Below, piece by piece: positions 1 to 11,393 of a DNA stretch of 64,000 bases. Each line of letters starts with the position of its first letter. Positions within the stretch are counted from its first letter, which is position 1. The notes beneath the pieces were generated by a model that was not told the origin of the DNA, did no database searches, and saw nothing but the letters and a program-made list of their open reading frames with translations. The position numbers were made by a program, and so were the translations under genes. The stretch spans positions 4,030,001 through 4,094,000 of the forward strand of contig NC_050735.1 of the NCBI RefSeq assembly GCF_014529535.1. Reading direction: 5' to 3'. This stretch comes from Bradysia coprophila. Its lineage: Eukaryota; Arthropoda; Insecta; Diptera; Sciaridae.

Positions 1-255
1 CAGAGGTAATGCCATTCAGACGCGCGGCCCAGCATATTAGTTCGATGCTAATGACACCTTCTTTTGAAATGGTTCACTGTGACTTGTTTGTGTTTCATAA
101 AATATTGTGCCTACCACAAAACAGATGGCCCAGGTTTCTGAGTAATTTTGTGTTTTTAAAGAAAGCGAAAGACGGCGTTTGTATCGAATTTTCATGCCAC
201 CGCACATCTGATTCGGTTATATATGACATTACCTCCGCACATACATCTACCTTGG
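1..255 (-). repeat. Inverted-repeat element C, copy 1 (cut by window edge)
   Basis: This copy begins inside the terminal repeat GAGGTAATGCCATTCAGACG and runs to CATTACCTCCGCAC and CTACCTTG near 255. It matches, in reverse, the elements at 7854-8090 and 44242-44460. Shared internal blocks are the CGCGCGGCC / GGCCGCGCG motif and the string CAGATGGCCC. It is non-coding, so it is a MITE or a similar non-autonomous element. The apparent reading frame across it has no family features. Confidence 0.6.
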
Positions 256-611
256 GTCTCCCGATTTTACAAGCTCTGACAATTCTATCTCCAGCAAACA
301 AACTCTCTTAAAAAATCGAATTAGGGTGTAATAAATTATTGTGTAATGTATGTAATGTTCTGATCAATGTTCTGTTATAAAAAGCGAATTGCATGTTGCA
401 ATGAATTCGCATAAAATTCTTGAAACTTGTTATTTCAAACGAAGTGGTAGAACCGATAAAAATACTGCTGATTTGATTGAATTCGGTGAAACGGAGTTTA
501 CTATCCTAACTAATGGGCACTTGTAACAAAGCACTTGTAAAAATGAGACATTTTATCGTATATACATCGTGTCTTACTGCTCTCTTTTTTTCAATCACTT
601 GTTATGGCTAT

Positions 612-779
612 GGGGCCGTTCATAAATTACGTAACGCTAGAGGGGGGAGGGGGGGGTATGAGGCAAGCGTTACGGTTCTAACAAAATTGGGTCAAACTTG
701 ACCCTTTTAGCGTTACAGACCCGGGGGGGGGGGTCTGAAAAATGTTGATTTTTGCGTTACGTAATTTATGAACGGCCCC
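612..779. mobile_element. MITE with GGGGCCGTTCATAAATTACG termini
   Basis: The ends are inverted copies (GGGGCCGTTCATAAATTACG and its complement ending AACGGCCCC) about 26 bp long. They are flanked by a TAT (TA-containing) target duplication at 609-611 and 780-782. The interior carries G-runs and no coding capacity. TA-type duplication points to a Tc1/mariner-related non-autonomous element; that family placement is inference. Confidence 0.75.
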
Positions 780-828
780 TATATAATAAAAATCTGCTAT
801 AATGCAGATCAACCTTCTATGGCTGCTA

Positions 829-932
829 GGAATCTCGCGCCGCGTCATTCACAATAATTCACATTTTGACACATTTTGTATAAGGAAGATGTCACTTTGT
901 GAGTTATTGTGAATGACGCGGCGCGAGATTCC
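829..932. mobile_element. Short MITE with GC-rich arms
   Basis: About 29-bp inverted arms (GGAATCTCGCGCCGCGTCAT and onward, with the exact complement at the right end) surround a roughly 45-bp AT-rich loop. A CTA duplication flanks it at 826-828 and 933-935. The GC-rich arms stand out from the AT-rich surroundings. The three-base duplication resembles PIF/Harbinger-type insertion. Confidence 0.75.
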
Positions 933-3723
933 CTAACACCCCTTCTATACATTGTAAGACACTCAGACCATTAATGCATATCATGGACCCCAATTGTTCT
1001 TATTCCATTAGGTCGCACAACAGAAAAATGACAACATCAATACAAATATCTCCTAAAACCGATAGTAAAATCAGATTATCAAATTCTCTTTTACCAACTT
1101 GTTTACAGACACGAGGTTACAAATCATTACTAAAGCGTTGCAAAACTGCGAGACAGACTGGCAATATGAAATTATTGATAATAAAACGCAGTATGATCTC
1201 TAAGACCTGCAAATTAAACGCCAAATGCATTTTTTTCAATCATGGCCCTAAAGGTAAACACGGTATTTTATATCCAATCATCACAGACCTATAATCATGG
1301 TGCGATTAATAAGCAAATTTATAATTGCACCATAATATTTTGTGCAATTGAAATTTATAAAAAAATATATTTGAGAACGAGATACCAGATGGCCTGGTAA
1401 ATGAAAATATTTAAAAAAAAGAGACTTACGACGACGGGAGATTAACTAATAATTTTTGTTGAACTGTTGTGTAAGACCGTAAATCTTATCAAAATAGAGT
1501 TTTTAATGAAAGGAGGAATTTATTGACTGAAAATTGAAAATAAACAGTACGAACAGAGTGTATAGCAAACGATCGGAATGTAAATCGTTTTTGATTTACA
1601 TCTTAGAATCGGCAAGCCCAGTTACAGACGGCAAACATTTGACCAGCATTATTATCAGGTCCATTACTTCCATCGATCAAAGTATTTTTAATCTGTTGAT
1701 TCCAAATCTTTTACTTCAATTTTTTAACATGCATTTTTCTTCATAAAGGGCAACATTACCCAGAGCTTGTCATCATTTTTGTCGTCATTATCGATACCTA
1801 ACAGATGAATAGCCACATGTGACGGGTTAGTACTTGGATCTGTTACTTCTGGAGTTTTCATTTATCGATTCCAAGCAAAACAACTTTCAATCAATCTGTT
1901 ACTTCGTCTTTTCAATTTAAAGTGGTTGATACAAGATCCTCTACTTCATTCGCTTTAACATGCAAAATATAAGAAAACGTTACCCGAAGTGCATCGCTTA
2001 TTTATGTCGTTGCTCTCGATAACATATGATCCGTCGTTTGTGAAAAGAATTTTCTCATAGCACAGATTACAGAGGTACAAAGGGTACATCTAAATAGAGA
2101 ACAGCGATCTGGTTCGAACAATTTTTTGTTCATGATCTGTTGTCCCATAATCAATTAAAGTTCGAACCAAAATAGCTCGAAATCTGTTAAATCATACTCA
2201 GAGGATCTTTGATTTTAAATTCAGTTCACTAAATGATGAGCTAAGGTGGTCCTCATAAAGGTGGTTCTAAGAAAAGTTCTCAGATGTAGAGCTATATATT
2301 TCGAATCAAAATTTCGGGACAGATCATTTATTTATTTGTTTATTAAGCCAACGGCATTTCTGCCTACTAATAACAGAGTTTGTCGATCGTTCAAATACCG
2401 AGAATTAAAGTAATTAAGCTTTCATTTGTATGTATTCTTCAAGACATTGAATCGATTGATTGATCCCAAAAAAAGAACAGTGGAATATTGCTTACGTTCC
2501 CTATTGTTTTAGTGGTGAGTGGATGTTAAAGCATCTCAAAGAATCTCAATGGCAATTCAACGAGCTAACGCAGCTTGCATAATGGGATCTATTCCTGCGA
2601 CATCTAGGCTTGACGAGATCTACTATTTGTGAATTTCCTTTTATTTCCTTTTTTTTATTGTACCATGACACAATCCATGTAAACAGTTTCCAATTCAAAT
2701 GAATAAAATTCAATGAGAATAGGTAAAGCAGTCCTATTGCCCAGTGCGATCAATTCTTGAACTTTGAAGTCATGGTGTCTTATTAATGAATCTATTACGT
2801 CTTTTGTTCTAAATGCTTATCAAATTGTTAACAAGTTTTTTGCTTTATCAGTTGGAACATGTATTTCGCTATGTGAGACTTTACTCAAATCTCTTATTTT
2901 TATTATCGATTTGATACCAGATGAAATATACAGAATAAAAATAGCACAAGGTGAAATAAGACATCAAGGTAGCGGAAAACACTTTCCTTTTAAAATTTTG
3001 TTAAAATTTAATTTGTTGGAGACAAGGTAAAAATGTAAAAATTAAGAAATTGTACTTGTCCTAAAACACCCAAAAACACCAATTTAACGTTGAACGAAAC
3101 ACACAACCTACACGAAAGAATAACATAAATGATAGGTACGAAGAAAAAAAGAAGAAAAAACCTTAAAATCACGTAAACCAGCTGCAGACGGTTTATAATG
3201 TTGAAGAGATAATTTGCAATATAATTACATATTGCGATTGATCTCTTTCATTGTTATTTATTTTGAAAATATTTATTGTTTATGGAAACCTTTGCAATAT
3301 ACCGTTTGGTGAAGGACACCACGAAAATGCTATTGTTTGAATTTATGTTTACTTTGGTGATGAACATTTCGATGTGCTAAGATAAGAAAAAATGTTACAA
3401 CACGACTGATGGATTGTATGGTAATGTAATGCTTGCTGGCTTTGTGATGACGGTGAGGTCAGTATACATCCGTCTACGTGAAAGAATTCACATAATTTAC
3501 TTCAACAATAATTAAAACTGATCACAAATTTGCAATGATAAGTGGTATCGAGGAAAATGAAAAAATTAAGCTTACTACATGGTATAAGCTTCAGGTGGAT
3601 AAGTAAGGTGGTTTTAGGGAGCGTCTGTATACAATCACAGAGTAGCCGCGGTAAAGCAGTCATACGGAATCAAGTCATCAAAACTCTTCTTTTATTCATG
3701 AGTACAGGTCCATAGGTGACCAT

Positions 3724-4064
3724 CACGGCAGAGTAAAATAAACCAGGCAGAAAAGGTTAATTTTTGAAATACACTGAAAATGAACTCAATGACATAAATT
3801 GAATTAATTTTATTCGTAAAATATAAAGCTACTCAACGCACTTCAAGCAAAAGTGCTATTAATGACAGCTGCCAAATAGATTACTATTTTGTATGAAATT
3901 TTATCCCCACTCTTTTTGTAAAATTTTGTATGGAGCACTGCCAAATTTCAGTACCCTATTTAGACTACCACTTTTGCTTGAAGTGCGTTGGGCGACTAGA
4001 TAATTCAAGTCCCTCATCAAATCAAGCGCAAGCGCTCGTGCCTAGTTTACTTTACTCTGCCATG
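3724..4064. mobile_element. MITE family B, copy 1, interrupted by family A MITE
   Basis: Termini CACGGCAGAGTAAAATAAAC and the complementary ACTTTACTCTGCCATG are flanked by a perfect 8-bp duplication, GTGACCAT (3716-3723 and 4065-4072), as expected for hAT-like insertion. The second copy at 38628-38829 lacks the block at 3834-3990, so that block is a later insertion. It is non-coding. Confidence 0.8.
3834..3990. mobile_element. MITE family A, copy 1, nested in family B
   Basis: Terminal inverted repeat CAACGCACTTCAAGCAAAAG and its complement. The flanks AGCTACT and GGCGACT each differ by one base from GGCTACT, which is the unfilled site in the other family B copy, so a 7-bp duplication is inferred. 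Other copies: 5505-5617, 9032-9179, 57645-57726. Confidence 0.8.
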
Positions 4065-5504
4065 GTGACCATACACGGGTCTTACAAACCATTATCTATA
4101 ACGACAAAAGCCTAACAATCCAGTATAACTTACAGTGTAAGTGCGCTAAGAACTGGGGATACCTATTCACGATATTCTAATAAGAGAAACAGTCGGAACG
4201 TAGTTTTTCCTTAATACACTCAAAAATACAAATACTGAGGAGCACTTCCGGCCGGTGTGAATTCGATATTCTGATAGTCTTAAAAATCGATTAATCAATT
4301 ACGCAAACAAAAAAGTAAAAGCGTCTAACTGTTCTAATCGCCAGAATAAACTGAAAAAGTTTTTTTTTATGAAAAATGATCGTCGTCCAAATTATAACAG
4401 GTGTACATATGATGTATTATGCATGGTAACCTTTTAACTACTGCATCAAGACTTGCACGAATGTTACAAATAAGAGTATCCGGTGACAAAAGTCGTCTAG
4501 CTCGTTTATGCATTTAGTCTAAAGGTTTTTTTCTCTTTTTTTGTTGAAATGATTACAAATTTATGTTATGTAAGTGGTCGATGACCTGGTTTCATGTTGC
4601 ATTTAGGAATCATAATATTTACAGTTCTAAGAAAAATGTTTCTTCAAATTTCTGAAAAATGTTTTCTTGAATTCTTCTCTTTAGAAAAAATCGCTACACA
4701 TCCTCAGTGTTGCGTAAACTCAATTACAGCATTATAATGCGAGTACTTTTTTAATCGTCGTAATAAAAGGTTATTAGATAAATTCGGTATCATGTCTCTC
4801 CGTGTCACTCGGTTATGTAACATAGAGGTATACTTTGAGGTATACAATCACACATTTATATCGAAACTGAATTACTTCAACCATGGTACATACCAAAGTC
4901 AAAACATGGCCAACTTCTAACCATATTACCTCACTTCCTCTGCAGCTAATTATAAACAAATTCAAGTCTCAAGTGTTCTTTTATGTGGAAAAATATACGA
5001 AAAAAAATGTAGTACAAGAACTAGCAACAGTAATTTGAGATTGGCTTTATCATTCGACTTTCGTTGTTGTCTTTTCCATTCATGACGGAGGATTGTTAAC
5101 ATTAGTTTTGTGAAAAATTCGTAGGTTTTTCCTGATAGAAATTGGGGGTGAGAGTGAGATATTATACTCCGTGTAACAATTTCTATATAGATGGGCACTA
5201 ACTGGGTACATCTCTGCAAAGTGGCGGAGTGACGATTTTGTATTGGTTTACTTGTACGTTTGTCTCAGAAGAACTCTGGAATTCGGATCAATCACAGCAC
5301 TCCTAGCATGAACACTAAATTGATAAGTGTCAAATTTGGAGGCTTTATTGATAAGAGCTGCCGCTTAGGATTGTTTATATTGTACGTTTTAACTCATACA
5401 ACAAAAACAATTCATCAATCTTTACAAAAGAAAGCAGTGCTGTGTCTCAATTTTTAGAAAGGAATATTAGAATATTGGACTAGAATCGCAAAAATAATCT
5501 CAGC

Positions 5505-5617
5505 CAACGCACTTCAAGCATGCGCTATAAAAAGACTACTGAAACTGGACAGTCATACAAAGTTGTACTCTATTTGGCTGAGCTGTCATTAGAAGCACTT
5601 TTGCTTGAAGTACGTTG
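5505..5617. mobile_element. MITE family A, copy 2
   Basis: CAACGCACTTCAAGC at the left and its complement at the right (one mismatch, GTACGTTG) enclose 113 bp. A perfect 7-bp target duplication, TCTCAGC, occupies 5498-5504 and 5618-5624. It is non-coding. Confidence 0.8.
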
Positions 5618-6554
5618 TCTCAGCTGAAAATTATCCTGGTAGGGCGGTCAAAGTTGCGCTTATGTTGTAATGGAATTTCATTAATTTTTACCGTTTTTAC
5701 CTCAAACAAAACTTAATGGAAAAGATTATGATTCGTGAGTTCTGGACTTACTACAAGTTATTGAGTCACCTCATTCAATAGACCTCCATGACAGTTGATA
5801 ATGTAAGCTACATTTGACCGTATCTCTGGTTCTTCCGATAAGCTCCGATAATTTAGCTTTCCAAAGTAGCTCACTTATCAATAGGATCGATTTCGATCTG
5901 GCCAGGGAAAATAGAGTCTATTGACTTAGTGGTTTTTCGGTGTCAGAGTTAGGGAAACCCAGAGAGCTTGGACACTCTTGTAGACATTGTGACATTCAAG
6001 TTCTTAGCCTTACACCAGTCCTTTAACAACATAGATTATTTTATCGCAAATCAGAACGCTTTCCATTGATTAAATTTGTCGCCTCAAATCGTAGTCGTAT
6101 GTTTCACGTTACCAAAATGTGTCAGGAGTTTTAGGAGTCTTTTTAAGGATTATGATCTTAGGATTTTAGGGGATTAAACCTGAAAGATTACTACTCTCAG
6201 CATTTATTTCTATAAAATAAACTTCATTGGCCTGAACTAATAATAAAAGACCGACATGAAATTCTGAATTTATCTCCATCCGACAACAGTCCAGCGTGAC
6301 TGTTTCAACTAGTTTACTTCAGCAAAGTATAATCAACTTGTTCTATTGCAGTTCATATTTCATATGGAATGATTTTTCTTAACGAAAATGTAATAATTTT
6401 CCCTTTCTTTGCTGTCTCGTAGTATTAAATATAATATGCCAATCGACGACGGTGTGTATACCTTCAACATTTAAGCATTCTATTTTCTATTTTGTTCGTT
6501 TTTTTTGAAAAACAATTATCATATTCTTTACAAATAATGAGAAAATTGAAATGG

Positions 6555-6562
6555 TATATAAG
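6555..6562 (+). promoter_or_regulatory. TATA box of the Gly/Tyr/His-rich secreted protein gene
   Basis: TATATAAG lies about 105 bp before the start codon, with an initiator-like TTCAGAG about 20 bp downstream. Spacing and composition fit an insect TATA promoter driving a short leader exon. Confidence 0.6.
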
Positions 6563-6661
6563 GTATGGCTATCTTCAGAGTCGATTACAAATCGTTTCTT
6601 GCATTTGCTGAGTGCACATTAGTTCTTGTTAGAAATAAACTGCCGAAGATATTTTTCAACC

Positions 6662-7134
6662 ATGAAGACATTCGTGAGTATAAATCATTAACCATTGCGA
6701 AATGAATTTTCAAATTCAAAATATTTTTGTCCAAAAAGGTTTTTGCTTTTGTTATCGTCGCTTTGGCCTGTGTTGCCGTTGCTGAAGAGGAAAAAAAGAC
6801 TGAGAAACGAGGACTTCTTGGCCTGGGCACCTATGGTGGTTTGGGATATGGTGGCTATGGATTAGATCATGGATTGGGCTACGGTCACGGTCTGGGATAT
6901 GGTAGTGGTTTGGGCTATGGTCACGGTGTGGGCTACGGTCACGGTTTGGGCTATGGACATGGACTCGGATATTCCGGTTTCGGATATGGGGGATACAATG
7001 GTTTCGCAGGAGATTATGGTTTCGGTCATGGATACGCTGCACCTGCTGTTCATGCTCACGCTCTTCCATTAGCTCATGCTGCTCCCTTACCGATTGCTCA
7101 TGGTTTTTACGGTGGACATGGATTACATTACTAA
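6662..7134 (+). CDS. Small Gly/Tyr/His-rich secreted protein, cuticle-like
   Basis: Two exons, 6662-6673 and 6739-7134, joined in phase 0 across a GTGAGT...AAG intron, giving 135 residues. The short first exon supplies MKTF, which completes a hydrophobic signal peptide ending near VAVAEE; without it the frame has no ATG. After an EEKKTEKRG segment (a possible Lys-Arg processing site) the mature part consists of GYG, GLGYGHG and similar repeats, then an Ala/His-rich tail. This composition is typical of insect cuticle or egg-coat structural proteins secreted by epithelia, but no chitin-binding Rebers-Riddiford motif is visible. A TATA box precedes it and AATAAA lies at 7342-7347. The KRG-LG start of the mature region recalls the protein at 13322-14475. 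Confidence 0.8.
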
Positions 7135-8438
7135 AAAGCTGATCGATGTTAAGCTCATGAGTGTAGTATAGGTGATTGCGAGATGTTTACAGTGATTGTG
7201 TTTCAGTTTTTTTTTATTATTTAATTCCTTAATCGTCTGATACTGTGATTGTGAATTCAATTTCTTGGAGTGAACTAAAAATTGTGCCAAAATTTTCAGT
7301 TACAAATTGCATTTAATTCTTGTTTCCAACTTCGAGAAATCAATAAAAATGTTTGTAATATTTCTACGTTAATCTTTTCAATTGCCTCCAATTCAATATC
7401 GGGACGTAAACGATACCGACGATACCTAAGATGCCGAATTGAGTCACAAAGTTTTTGTTTTGCAAAAGGAGATCACTTCCGAAGAGATCAATTTTTAACA
7501 AAAGTGTTGAAAATGAAGTAGCAGATTCGCTAACTATTCTACTATTGGTATGCTGGCAGTCAGTGTAAGCTTATGATCACATCAAACAAATTTTCGCCTA
7601 GCTCGCAACTATTTAACTATTTAGCAACTGTTAACTCACCTTATTTCCGCTACTCGATCGAGTTGCCAATGTGAGATTTCTAAACTCAACCGCATACATA
7701 ACCTGTTGTCGAATTTGTAAACAAAATCCAACTGATTGAACTGGTTTACGCTTACGCATAGAACTGCTACCAGCAGTAGCATAGCTATGGTTTAAGTCAA
7801 GTGAATTTGAGAGAAGAGCTTTCGGCAGAAGCACTGCTAAGGGAACTCGTATTCAAGGTAAATATGGTGTCGAGGTAATGCCATCAGATGTTCGGTGGCA
7901 CGAATATTCGATACAAGCGCCATCTCTTCCCTTTGTTAAAACAAAAAATGGAATAGAAGTTCGGGCCATCTGTTGTGTGTTATTTACACAAGTAAATCAT
8001 AGTCAAACATTTTAAAAAAAGATGTCATTAACATCGAAGTTATGTGCTTGGTCGCGCGTCTGGCTTTACCTCCACACTAAATTTACCTTGCCCGTCTTCG
8101 ACTCATACCAGTTTCGCACCCACTACATAAAATAGATGGCACTAGGCTTGTCACTCAGCCTACCAGTGGCACAGTAAAAATATTTCGATGACGCAAGGGT
8201 CTCAAAGAGTAGAAGCAGCAGTAGCGAAGGTAGTATATTTATATTACTGATGTAGCGCCAAGCCCGTGGAAGGTTGTAAAATAGATTATTACTTTAAATT
8301 TCACCCAAAATATTGGTTGTTCTACCATCCAACAATAAACGCCTGTTCCCAATATTGGAATGCATTTGATAGTTATATTTTAATTAAATGATTTGAATGC
8401 TCATTTCTCACGTCATTTCTTCATCAATTTGAAATGAA
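7135..8438. other. Spacer between secreted-protein gene and integrin-like gene
   Basis: The first 200 bases are probably 3' UTR of the upstream gene. The remainder holds element C copy 2 and AT-rich sequence without supported coding potential. Confidence 0.5.
7854..8090 (+). repeat. Inverted-repeat element C, copy 2
   Basis: Bounded by CAAGGTAAATATGGTG...GAGGTAATGCC on the left and TTTACCTCCACACTAAATTTACCTTG-like sequence on the right. The interior (TTCGGGCCATCTGTTGTG, GTCATTAACATCGAAGTTATG, GTCGCGCGTCTGG) matches the copy at 44242-44460 and, reversed, the copy at the window start. It is non-coding. Confidence 0.7.
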
Positions 8439-11393
8439 TTAATCGCATAGATAACTCAATTCCACTTCAATGAAAATTGGCAGCCCAACCGGATTCAGAT
8501 CAAACTTCATACCAGTTTCGTCTTTGTCCGAAGGGCACTCTGCCAAATCAATTTCCACAACGAAGGTAACCTCACCCGTTTTCGGCAAATGTTCACAAAT
8601 TGTGGTCTCACGTTCATCATCAGAATTCATGCAATTGGAAAAATATTTAAACGAAACCGAGTCCGTCGTATCACTTTTTTCGATTTCCATCCTGGAGTCA
8701 ATTTTGGCAAATTCATTTTTGATTAGCTCGAGAACATTTGACGAGTCTGTCTTCAGAACGCCAACATATGCAGACTTAAACTGGGAAGCAACTTCTTCGT
8801 AAAACTTTACTGTACTGGAGCCGGTTGCAAATATGGCTGTTGTTGTGGCTTGTTTTTTAGAGTAAGCGTTTGCAAGTTGCTCTACAGACGGATAGTCCAT
8901 CGTTAGTTCTTCAGTATAGGCACCAAGGGAATCTAAATAACATCCATCAACATATGGATCGTTTATATTGGATCTTCGCTGCAAATAAGTTTTGACAATT
9001 GTTTTCTCCAGAACACAATAACACATTTAACCAACGCACTTCAAGCAAAAGAGCTATTAATGACAGCTGCCAAATAGAGTAATTGTATCCCCACTCTTTT
9101 TACAATGTAAAATTTTGTATGGAGCACTGTTAAGTTTCAGTATCCTATTTAGAGTACCAGTTTTGCTTGAAGTGCGTTGATTTAACACTTACTCCATCAC
9201 CCGCAATATGAAAATAAATATCCGTAGCCAATAAAACAACTCGTCTGGTGTTGTTTCTCCAACCGATTTGATCGGAACATTCAACTACTTGAACTAGAGC
9301 ATCTGCGTGTGACTCAGGCCCATCACCACCACCCTTGATTGGTATATCACTAATTTTCGTTACGAAACCATCGGTCTCAGAAGTCAACGGAAAGTCGTTG
9401 TGAAAGCTATAACTGTAATCAGAGGAATAGAATACAAGAAAAACATTAATTTGTAAGCGAGGTAAGGCTTACTCTCCACGTGCACCAAATGGAGATATTG
9501 GTTTGTCAACAAAAGTACCGAACCCAATGTGAAAATCATCAGTCAAATTTGCGAGTGTTTCGAGAAGTCCTGAACTAAGCGTGATAAGATTTGATTTGTC
9601 ATCGGACATAGACCCGGAAAAATCCATAAGGTAATACAAGTCTAGCGGATGTTTTTCCAAGCTGAATGTTACTGAAAATTTTCGCTTTTTACCAGGCTCT
9701 AACGGTAACCAAGTACTGCAGTTAGGACTTGTCTTTACCACAGAATCGTATTCTGTTCGATTAAGCTTGAACGTATGACAGCCAGCCTTAAGTAGATTTT
9801 CATATTTATCACAACGAATCATGTCGACAGCACCATCGCGGAAACAGGTATCGAAGCAGAACGAGCAATTATTTGGTGAACTCAGACAAGTTGTAGGGTG
9901 ACTAAACTCATGACAAGGATTGAATGTATCTGGTGTTGTTTCTGGAGGTTCTGTTGTTGTTTCTGGAGGTTCAATTGTTGTCACTGATTTTGTACAATCG
10001 TATTCACTGGGCCAAACGCAAACGTTTAAACTTGGATCGAAAACCAAAGACCCATCATGAGTGGATGGACAATGGATGAGTTCAGCCACTCCATTAGTAC
10101 ATTGATAAAATGACCTGCAGTCGTCAGGGTTCACCAAATAGGTGTGACCATGACATGTACCAAATGCTTCTGTTGTTGCTTCTACAGGTTCTGGAGTTTC
10201 TGTGGTTGTTTCTGGAGGTTCTGTGGTTGTTACTGGAGGTTCTGTTATTGTTTCTGGAGGTTGTGTTGTTGTCACTGATTTCGTACAATCGTATTCACTG
10301 GGCCAAACGCAAACGTTTAAACTTGGATCGAAAACCAAAGACCCATCATGAGTGGATGGACAATGGATGAGTTCAGCCACTCCATTAGTACATTGATAAA
10401 ATGACCTGCAGTCGTCAGGGTTCACCAAATAAGTGTGACCATGACATGGACCAAATGCTTCTGTTGTTGCTTCTACAGGTTCTAGAGTTTCTGTGGTTGT
10501 TTCTGGAGGTTCTGTGGTTGTTATTGGAGGTTCTGTTATTGTTTCTGGAGGTTGTGTTGTTGTCACTGATTTCGTACAATCGTATTCACTGGGCCAAACG
10601 CAAACGTTTAAACTTGGATCGAAAACCAATGATCCACTATGAGTGGGTGGACAATGAATGAGATGAGGAACCCCATCTGCACATTGAAAAAAAGAGCTGC
10701 AATCATCAGGATTCACAAAATAAGTGTGACCATGACATAAACCAAATGCCTCGGTTGTGGTTTCTGGAGTTTCTGAGGTTGTTTCTGGAGTTTCTGTGGT
10801 TGTTTCTGGAGTTTCTGTGGTTGTTACTGGAGGTTCTTTTGTTGTTTCTGGATGGTCTGTTGTTGTGTCTGGAGGTTGCGTTGTTTTCCCTGATTTTGTA
10901 CAATCGTATTCACTGGGCCAAACGCAGACATTTAAGCTTGGATCGAAAACCAATGATCCACTATGAGTGAGTGGACAATGGATTAGATTAGTCACCCCAT
11001 CTTCACATTGAAAAAATGAGCCACAATCATCAGGATTCACGAAATAGCTGTTACCATGACATGGACCAAATGCTTCACCTTCCGTAGGTTCTACCGTTAT
11101 TTCTGGAGGCTGTGTTGCAACTTCTGGAGGATCTGTCGGAGCTTCTGGAGGTTCGGTTGTTGTTTCAGGAGGTTCTGTTGTTGTTTCTGGAGATTTTGTT
11201 ATTGTCACTGATTTCGCACAATCGTATTCACTGGGCTGAACGCAAACGTTTAAGCTTGGATCGAAAACCAATGATCCGCTGTGAGTGGGTGCACAATGCT
11301 GGAGATAAGGTACTCCATTAGAACATTGATAATATGAACCACAATCAGCAGGATTTGTCAAATAAATGTCATCCGGGCCACAGGTAATTGCAG
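8439..11393 (-). CDS. Peritrophin-A (CBM14) repeats fused to a beta-integrin head; stalk and membrane anchor absent
   Basis: Exons in reading order: 11393-9473, 9412-9193, 9005-8439; all phases agree, giving about 902 residues plus an unlocated first exon, presumably the signal peptide. Five CBM14 modules come first, each with six cysteines and a conserved FDPSLNVCVWPSEYDC-type end, separated by PPETTTEP mucin-like linkers. Then comes a PSI-like Cys cluster, and a beta-I domain with the MIDAS DFSGSMSDD, a DxPE-type metal ligand (GDGPESHAD) and the conserved CSDQIGWRNN. The hybrid-domain end ELSYLCD meets a TAA exactly where I-EGF repeats normally begin. No EGF repeats, transmembrane segment or NPxY tail follow. 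CBM14 binds chitin; beta-integrin heads pair with alpha subunits and bind matrix ligands. A secreted, chitin-tethered head is inferred. An alternative is a decayed integrin gene, but the metal ligands and frame are intact. Confidence 0.85.
9032..9179. mobile_element. MITE family A, copy 3, inside an intron of the integrin-like gene
   Basis: 148 bp from CAACGCACTTCAAGCAAAAG to its complement, flanked by a perfect 7-bp duplication ATTTAAC (9025-9031 and 9180-9186). It fills most of the 187-nt intron 9006-9192. The splice donor GTAAGT and acceptor TCTGGAG lie outside the element. Confidence 0.85.

Larger units (their letters stand above)
256..6540. other. Gene-poor AT-rich region with scattered repeats
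   Basis: No convincing protein gene was found; open frames are short and lack composition bias or splice context. Separately listed elements lie at 612-779, 829-932, 3724-4064 and 5505-5617. Around 1640-2000 two degenerate copies of a segment sharing an ACATGC-centred block and TTACCC lie in direct orientation. A dispersed repeat at about 5290-5375 (ACACTAAATTGATAAGTGTC and flanks) recurs at about 44757-44830. Confidence 0.6.

Noticed and set aside
720-735. G-run as a possible quadruplex
   Set aside because: It lies within the variable interior of a MITE and has no conserved partner runs.
6752-7072. Overlapping frames on both strands across the Gly/Tyr/His repeat
   Set aside because: They lack signal peptides, and the spliced plus-strand gene explains the composition.
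9193-9387. Possibility that the CBM14 and integrin parts are two genes
   Set aside because: The CBM14 array, PSI and start of beta-I share one uninterrupted exon, and the next two exons join in phase with canonical splice sites.
10110-10970. Plus-strand Leu-rich frames with LLLLEVL repeats
   Set aside because: Antisense to the Pro/Thr linkers and CBM14 modules of the integrin-like gene; they repeat with its 291-bp period.
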